The translations under genes and the position numbers were made by a program. A stretch of DNA of 64,000 nt from Solirubrobacteraceae bacterium (lineage in GTDB: Bacteria; Actinomycetota; Thermoleophilia; Solirubrobacterales; Solirubrobacteraceae): contig JAUJOT010000010.1 of NCBI GenBank assembly GCA_030447505.1, forward strand, positions 91,422 to 155,421, in the 5' to 3' direction. Of the stretch, positions 60,281-64,000 are shown one piece after another. The notes beneath the pieces are model-generated. The model ran no database searches. It was not told the origin of the DNA and saw only the letters and a list, made by a program, of their open reading frames with translations. How positions within the stretch are numbered: position 1 is the first letter of the stretch; the number at the start of each line of letters is the position of its first letter.

Positions 60281-61963
60281 ATGCGCACACGGATGGTCTG
60301 CCTGGAGGACGGGATCACATCTTGCGGCTTTCGCAAGATGGCGGCCTACGTCGCCCAACTGCAGCCCGGCACGGAGTCGTTCTACATCTCGACCGAGCGC
60401 TACCGCAGCGTGCGCACGGCCGTGCGCGGGATGGGCGACAAGGCCGTCATCGGCGACGAGCAGGTCGACGAGATGGCGCAGGGCCTGGCGGACTCCGACC
60501 TGATCGGCTTCTCCTCGATGACGGGCTACTCGGAGCTCACGCGGCGCGTCATCGCGCGCGTGCGCGAGCTCAACCCGTCCGTCTACATGATCTGGGGCGG
60601 CATCCACCCGATCATCCAGCCCGAGGACGCGATCCTCAGCGACGTCAACGCGATCTGCACCGGCGAGGGCGAGTTCGCCTTCGAGGAGTTCCTCGACGCC
60701 TTCAAGGACGACCGCGACTACACGCACACGAAGAACTTCTGGTTCAAGCCCAACGGCCACGGCTCGAGCAACGGCAACGGCGACCAGCTGATCAAGAACC
60801 ACTTCCTGCCGCTGATGTCGCCCAACGAGATGGAGACGCTGCCGTTTCCGCAGTACGGCGCCGACAGCGAGAGGATCTACCTGCCGGGCCAGGGCTTCGT
60901 GAAGATGGGCGTCGAGGACTACCTGCTCAACGACGGCCTCGGCTACACGACGCTGTGGTCGATCGGCTGCCCGTTTCACTGCAGCTACTGCGGCAACACG
61001 AAGTTCATCGCGAACGACAAGAAGTACAAGCGCATCCGCCACCCGAGCGCGCGCTACATGGTCGATCAGGTCAAGGACGCGCGCGCCCGCTTCCCGCACC
61101 TCAGCCAGGTCTCCTTCCACGACGACTCGTTCATGGCGATCCCCTACGGTCAGCTCGAGGAGTTCGCCGAGCTGTGGCACGACGAGCTCAAGCTGCCGTT
61201 CGCCGTCTACGGCGTGATCCCCAACTACGTCCGCCAGGACAAGTTCGAGCTGCTCTCGTGGGCGGGGATGAACCGCATCCGGATGGGGATCCAGTCGGGC
61301 TCGAAGAACATGCTCGACTTCTACAAGCGCCCGACGCCGCCCGAGAAGATCCTCAACGCGGGCAAGGTGATCGCGTCGTTTGCGCCCCGGTACCACATCC
61401 CCGCGGCCTACGACATCATCATGGACAACCCGATCGAGACGCGGGACGACGTGAAGTCGACGCTGCAGCTGCTGTACCTGATGGACCGCCCGTACACGCT
61501 GTTCATCTACTCGCTGAAGGTGATCCCGAACACCGGCCTCGCGACGGCGATGAAGGAGCGCGGCGTCGACCTCGACGACATCGACGAGTCGTACCTCGCG
61601 ATCCCGCCGCGCGCGGCGAACCTGATGCTCTACCTGATCGCGATGTGGCGCCCGCCGCCCTGGCTGTGGAACCGGCTGATGGGCCACGTCCGCGCGTCGA
61701 ACGAGCCGCAGAAGCTCTATCCGCGCCTCGGCCTGATCCTGCGCACGATGTACCTCTCGAAGCGCGTGCTCGCGCACCTGCGCGTCATGGACTTCTCGAT
61801 CACGCCGGGCAAGGCGGGCTACTACGCCTGGAAGCTCGGGCTCGTGTCGTTGTGGCAGAAGCGCTTCACCCGCCGTCCCGCGCGCCCCGACCGCACCAAG
61901 AAGCAGCCCGAGGTCAAGGTCGGCGTGCAGGTCATCTCGCCCGACGGCATGCGCAACGAGTAG
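60281..61963 (+). CDS. B12-binding radical SAM protein
   Basis: A 560-residue enzyme. The N-terminal ~200 residues form a cobalamin-binding-like Rossmann domain (DLIGFSSMTGYSELTRRVIA, MIWGGIHPIIQPEDAI). The radical SAM core has CPFHCSYC (Cx3Cx2C for the 4Fe-4S cluster), then VSFHDDSFMAIPYGQLEEFA and GMNRIRMGIQSGSKNMLDFY. The C-terminal part (~470-560) is helical and basic. This is the architecture of B12-dependent radical SAM enzymes such as methyltransferases of the BchE/HpnP group; the substrate is unknown. A GGAGG ribosome site precedes the ATG by about 14 bp. It stands alone. Confidence 0.9.
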   Translation: MRTRMVCLEDGITSCGFRKMAAYVAQLQPGTESFYISTERYRSVRTAVRGMGDKAVIGDEQVDEMAQGLADSDLIGFSSMTGYSELTRRVIARVRELNPSVYMIWGGIHPIIQPEDAILSDVNAICTGEGEFAFEEFLDAFKDDRDYTHTKNFWFKPNGHGSSNGNGDQLIKNHFLPLMSPNEMETLPFPQYGADSERIYLPGQGFVKMGVEDYLLNDGLGYTTLWSIGCPFHCSYCGNTKFIANDKKYKRIRHPSARYMVDQVKDARARFPHLSQVSFHDDSFMAIPYGQLEEFAELWHDELKLPFAVYGVIPNYVRQDKFELLSWAGMNRIRMGIQSGSKNMLDFYKRPTPPEKILNAGKVIASFAPRYHIPAAYDIIMDNPIETRDDVKSTLQLLYLMDRPYTLFIYSLKVIPNTGLATAMKERGVDLDDIDESYLAIPPRAANLMLYLIAMWRPPPWLWNRLMGHVRASNEPQKLYPRLGLILRTMYLSKRVLAHLRVMDFSITPGKAGYYAWKLGLVSLWQKRFTRRPARPDRTKKQPEVKVGVQVISPDGMRNE

Positions 61964-62077
61964 CTTCTCGATATCTGCGCTTGACGAACTCGTTGCATTG
62001 ATCCCGCCGCCGCGCGGCCCGTTCGCCTACTGCTGGGGATCGGTCGAGGAGGAGCTCGGGACCGGGTTGCCGGCCGA

Positions 62078-62473
62078 CTAATCAGCGTCTTTGCCGGCCA
62101 GAAAGGCCTCGTAGTCCGCGGCTTGCATGAGGCTTTCGACCTCAGCCGGATCGGCCGGCTCGATCCTGACGATCCACCCGTCGCCGTACGGATCGCTGTT
62201 GATGAGCCCGGGCGATTCGCTGAGCGCCTGATTGACGGCGTTGATCTGCCCGACGAACGGCATCTGCATCGCCGTCGCGCCCGTGTTCGAGCTCATCCTG
62301 CCGAGCAGGTCGCCGGGTCTGAGGAGCTCGCCGGGGTACGGCAGCTCGACGAAGCTGATCGTGCCGAGCTGATCGGCGGCCCACTGCGTGACCCCGATCG
62401 TCACGAACTTCTCGTCAGGACGCACCCACTCGTGCTTCTCGGTGTAACGCAGGTCAGTTGGATAGCTGCCCAT
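62078..62473 (-). CDS. GcvH-like protein lacking the lipoyl lysine
   Basis: A 131-residue protein from ATG 62473 with AGGAGG upstream. The overall match to glycine-cleavage H protein is clear: YTEKHEWVRPDEKFVTIGVT, QWAADQLGTISFVELPYPGE, GQINAVNQALSESPGLINSD and DPYGDGWIVRIEP. But the segment that normally reads ESVKAASD is MSSNTGATAM, with Thr where the lipoylated Lys should be. It therefore cannot carry the aminomethyl group. No gcvP/T genes are near. It may be a divergent GcvH-like protein with a binding or regulatory role, or a decaying copy. Confidence 0.82.
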   Translation of the reverse strand: MGSYPTDLRYTEKHEWVRPDEKFVTIGVTQWAADQLGTISFVELPYPGELLRPGDLLGRMSSNTGATAMQMPFVGQINAVNQALSESPGLINSDPYGDGWIVRIEPADPAEVESLMQAADYEAFLAGKDAD

Positions 62474-62751
62474 CGTCGTTGCCTCCTCAGCTTCTGTTCG
62501 CCACCGCGCCAGCCGCGGCGTGCCGCCCGCGCACGTCGGCATCGAACTGCTCCCCGACCTGCCGCCCACGTGCAGGCAACATAGGACATGGCGATCCGAT
62601 CCGAGAGCGCGATCGGCACCAGACGCGCCGTCATCGCACGCGCGCCGGTCGTCCTGGCGCGCAGGCGCGCACTCGCGTCGCTTCGAGGATGCGGGCCGTC
62701 GCCTCGCCGCACCCGCGATCCAGACGCCGGGCCTCGAACCGCGTGAGCGCG
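62474..62751. other. Intergenic region between GcvH-like and binding-protein genes
   Basis: No open frame with homology. I looked for a glycine riboswitch-like structure upstream of the GcvH-like gene and saw no convincing conserved core. Confidence 0.4.
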
Positions 62752-63640
62752 TCAGGGAGCGCCGAGGTCGAAGACGAAGGTCTTGCGTACGTCGGGGCGC
62801 CGTTTGACGATTCCCACCTCGGTGTCCCAGCTCGCCCACCGCTCGAGCACGGCGCGGTCCAGCCGCAGCCCGGGCGCGTATGTGGGTGCGACGGCGCGTA
62901 GCTGCGCGCGGACGAGCGAGCGATCTGACGTGCCGGCGGCGGCGGCGATCTGCGCGACGGCCGGCTCGGGGTGCGCGAGGGTGTCCTTCAGCCCGCCGGC
63001 GATCGCTGCGAGCGCGGCGCGGACGTCCGCGCGCCGCTTGGCCAGCGTCGCGCGCGAAGTGATGATGACGACCTCGGGGTAGGGCGGCGCGCCATAGTCT
63101 TCGACCTTGAACGTGTTGACGGGGTGGCCGCGCTCGCGGAGAGCGACTCCCTCGATGTTCCAGAAGGCCGGCACGGCGTCGACGCGGCCGGTGAGCAGTC
63201 GCTGTACTGCCGAGAAGCCGATCGTCACCTGGCGCACGCTGCTCACATCGCCGCCGTCGGCCTGCATCACGGCCTTCAAGAAGGCTGGATCTGACGGCAG
63301 ACCGGAGACGCCCACCGTCTTGCGCTCGAGCTCGCGCGGGCGCCTGATGCCGGGCTGGGCCAGCAACGCGGCGAGCGGCCTGCCGACGAGGGCTCCGACC
63401 GCGACGATGTCGACGCCCTGCTCGCGCGCGAGCGCGAGGTCGTGGATGTCGAGCAGCGCCAGCTGGGCGCGCCCGCCGGCAACGAGCTTGACGCCGTCCG
63501 GACCCTGTCCGGGCTCCCGGATCTTCAGGCGGATGTCGTGGCGCCGATCGAGGCGCTTGCGCACGGCGGTGAAGACGGGCGCCTGCACGGCGTTGGGAGT
63601 GAAGTCGAGCGCCAGCGTGACATCGCGCTGCACGGGCGAG
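62752..63640 (-). CDS. ABC transporter substrate-binding protein (NMT1/THI5-like), N-terminus lost at contig edge
   Basis: The last ~295 residues form a type II periplasmic-binding fold of the NMT1/THI5/SsuA group: VTLALDFTPNAVQAPVFTAV at the N-terminal lobe, VKLVAGGRAQLALLDIHDLA, TVGVSGLPSDPAFLKAVMQA, VTIGFSAVQRLLTGRVDAVP and PEVVIITSRATLAKRRADVR. Such proteins deliver pyrimidine precursors, sulfonates or nitrate to an ABC importer. The signal peptide and start are not readable because the sequence degenerates after about 63640. Only the homologous part is annotated; the true start is beyond the readable region. Confidence 0.78.
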
Positions 63641-64000
63641 CGGCGGAGGCGGCCCCCCCCGCCCCCGACCCCGCGCCCCGCGCGGCCGGCGAAGGTGGGG
63701 AGCCCGCGTGAGATCATACCGGGGTCAAAGCGCAAAGCGCCCCCCGGCGACGCCGGGCCCCCCCACACCCCCCCAAACCCCCCCCCGAAACCCCAACCCC
63801 CCCCCCCAAAAAAAAACCAAGACCCCCCCCCCCCCCCCCCCCCCAACACACCCACCCCCCCCCCCCCAACCCCCCCAAAACACAAACACCCACCCCACCA
63901 CACAACAAACACAAAACCACCCCACACCCACACACCCAAACACAACAACACCCCCCCACCACAAAACACAAACACACCACACAAAACCAAAACAAACATT
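63641..64000. other. Low-complexity C-rich contig end, probable artefact
   Basis: From about 63650 the sequence becomes runs of C interrupted by A (long c-tracts, cccaaaac and cacaac patterns). This is unlike the ~70% GC coding DNA before it and creates meaningless Gly/Val/Cys frames on the minus strand. It is most simply explained as low-quality sequence or an assembly error at a contig end. Confidence 0.8.

Noticed and set aside
62474..62751. Glycine riboswitch upstream of the GcvH-like gene
   Set aside because: I could not find the paired aptamer core or its conserved bases.
63641..64000. Gly/Val/Cys-rich minus-strand proteins at the right edge
   Set aside because: They are translations of C-runs in what looks like artefactual sequence.

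Overview
The window is about 70% GC with GTG/TTG starts, densely packed genes and many ATGA/GTGA overlaps. The gene families (glucosyl-3-phosphoglycerate synthase, DtxR/FeoA regulator, a sigma-factor family with a GGRTHTNVNK signature, Tat-exported PhoD) point to an actinomycete, most likely Thermoleophilia (Solirubrobacterales/Conexibacter-like). That placement is inferred from gene content only. The sequence has the look of a draft contig. At least six genes carry an apparent single-base frameshift, and the last ~350 bases dissolve into C-rich low-complexity sequence, so the right edge is probably a poor contig end.

Left part (1-17.7 kb): a phosphate-scavenging neighbourhood. It holds a glycerophosphodiesterase, a Tat-dependent PhoD phosphatase coupled to a secreted beta-sandwich protein, a secreted PI-PLC-like phosphodiesterase, TatA, a secreted endonuclease/exonuclease/phosphatase-fold protein and a secreted type I phosphodiesterase. 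Remnants of a second GDPD, a PhoX phosphatase, another EEP protein, an IS3 transposase and two methyltransferase tails lie between them. Two sites with an 11-bp repeat period resemble PHO boxes. Interleaved are a two-component system, an ABC exporter, and an operon of aminotransferase, Gfo/Idh dehydrogenase and MFS exporter.

17.3-21.5 kb: a sigma-factor fragment, a secreted M14 carboxypeptidase and a scar where an ArdC-like peptidase fragment abuts an ISL3 transposase fragment.

21.55-42.6 kb: an integrative island in the 3' end of tRNA-Phe(GAA). A perfect 49-bp direct repeat of the tRNA 3' part lies at 21546-21594 and 42560-42608, a 21,014-bp offset. It carries an excisionase-like protein and a tyrosine integrase. 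Its cargo looks like a defence island: an AAA ATPase/subtilase/unknown operon; a type III CBASS operon (CD-NTase, HORMA, TRIP13-like ATPase, SAVED effector); a nucleotide-metabolism cassette with a PurZ-like synthetase (Ser in place of the PurA catalytic Asp), a membrane-anchored dCTP-deaminase-like protein, a deoxynucleoside-kinase-like protein and an unknown conserved protein; a truncated DISARM DrmC; two divergent PD-(D/E)XK-type proteins; and two large unknown proteins at the right end.

42.6-64 kb: ordinary chromosome. It holds an M23 peptidase, amidohydrolase, MrfA/YprA-type helicase, glucosylglycerate synthesis (gpgS, gpgP), gpsA, a serine hydrolase, glycerate kinase, a split LigD polymerase and ATP-dependent ligase, an EamA transporter, LysR regulator, GAF-GGDEF protein, an intact IS481 element with TIRs and 6-bp target duplication, SDR, DtxR regulator, B12-radical SAM enzyme, a GcvH-like protein without the lipoyl lysine, and an NMT1/THI5-like binding protein running into the bad contig end.
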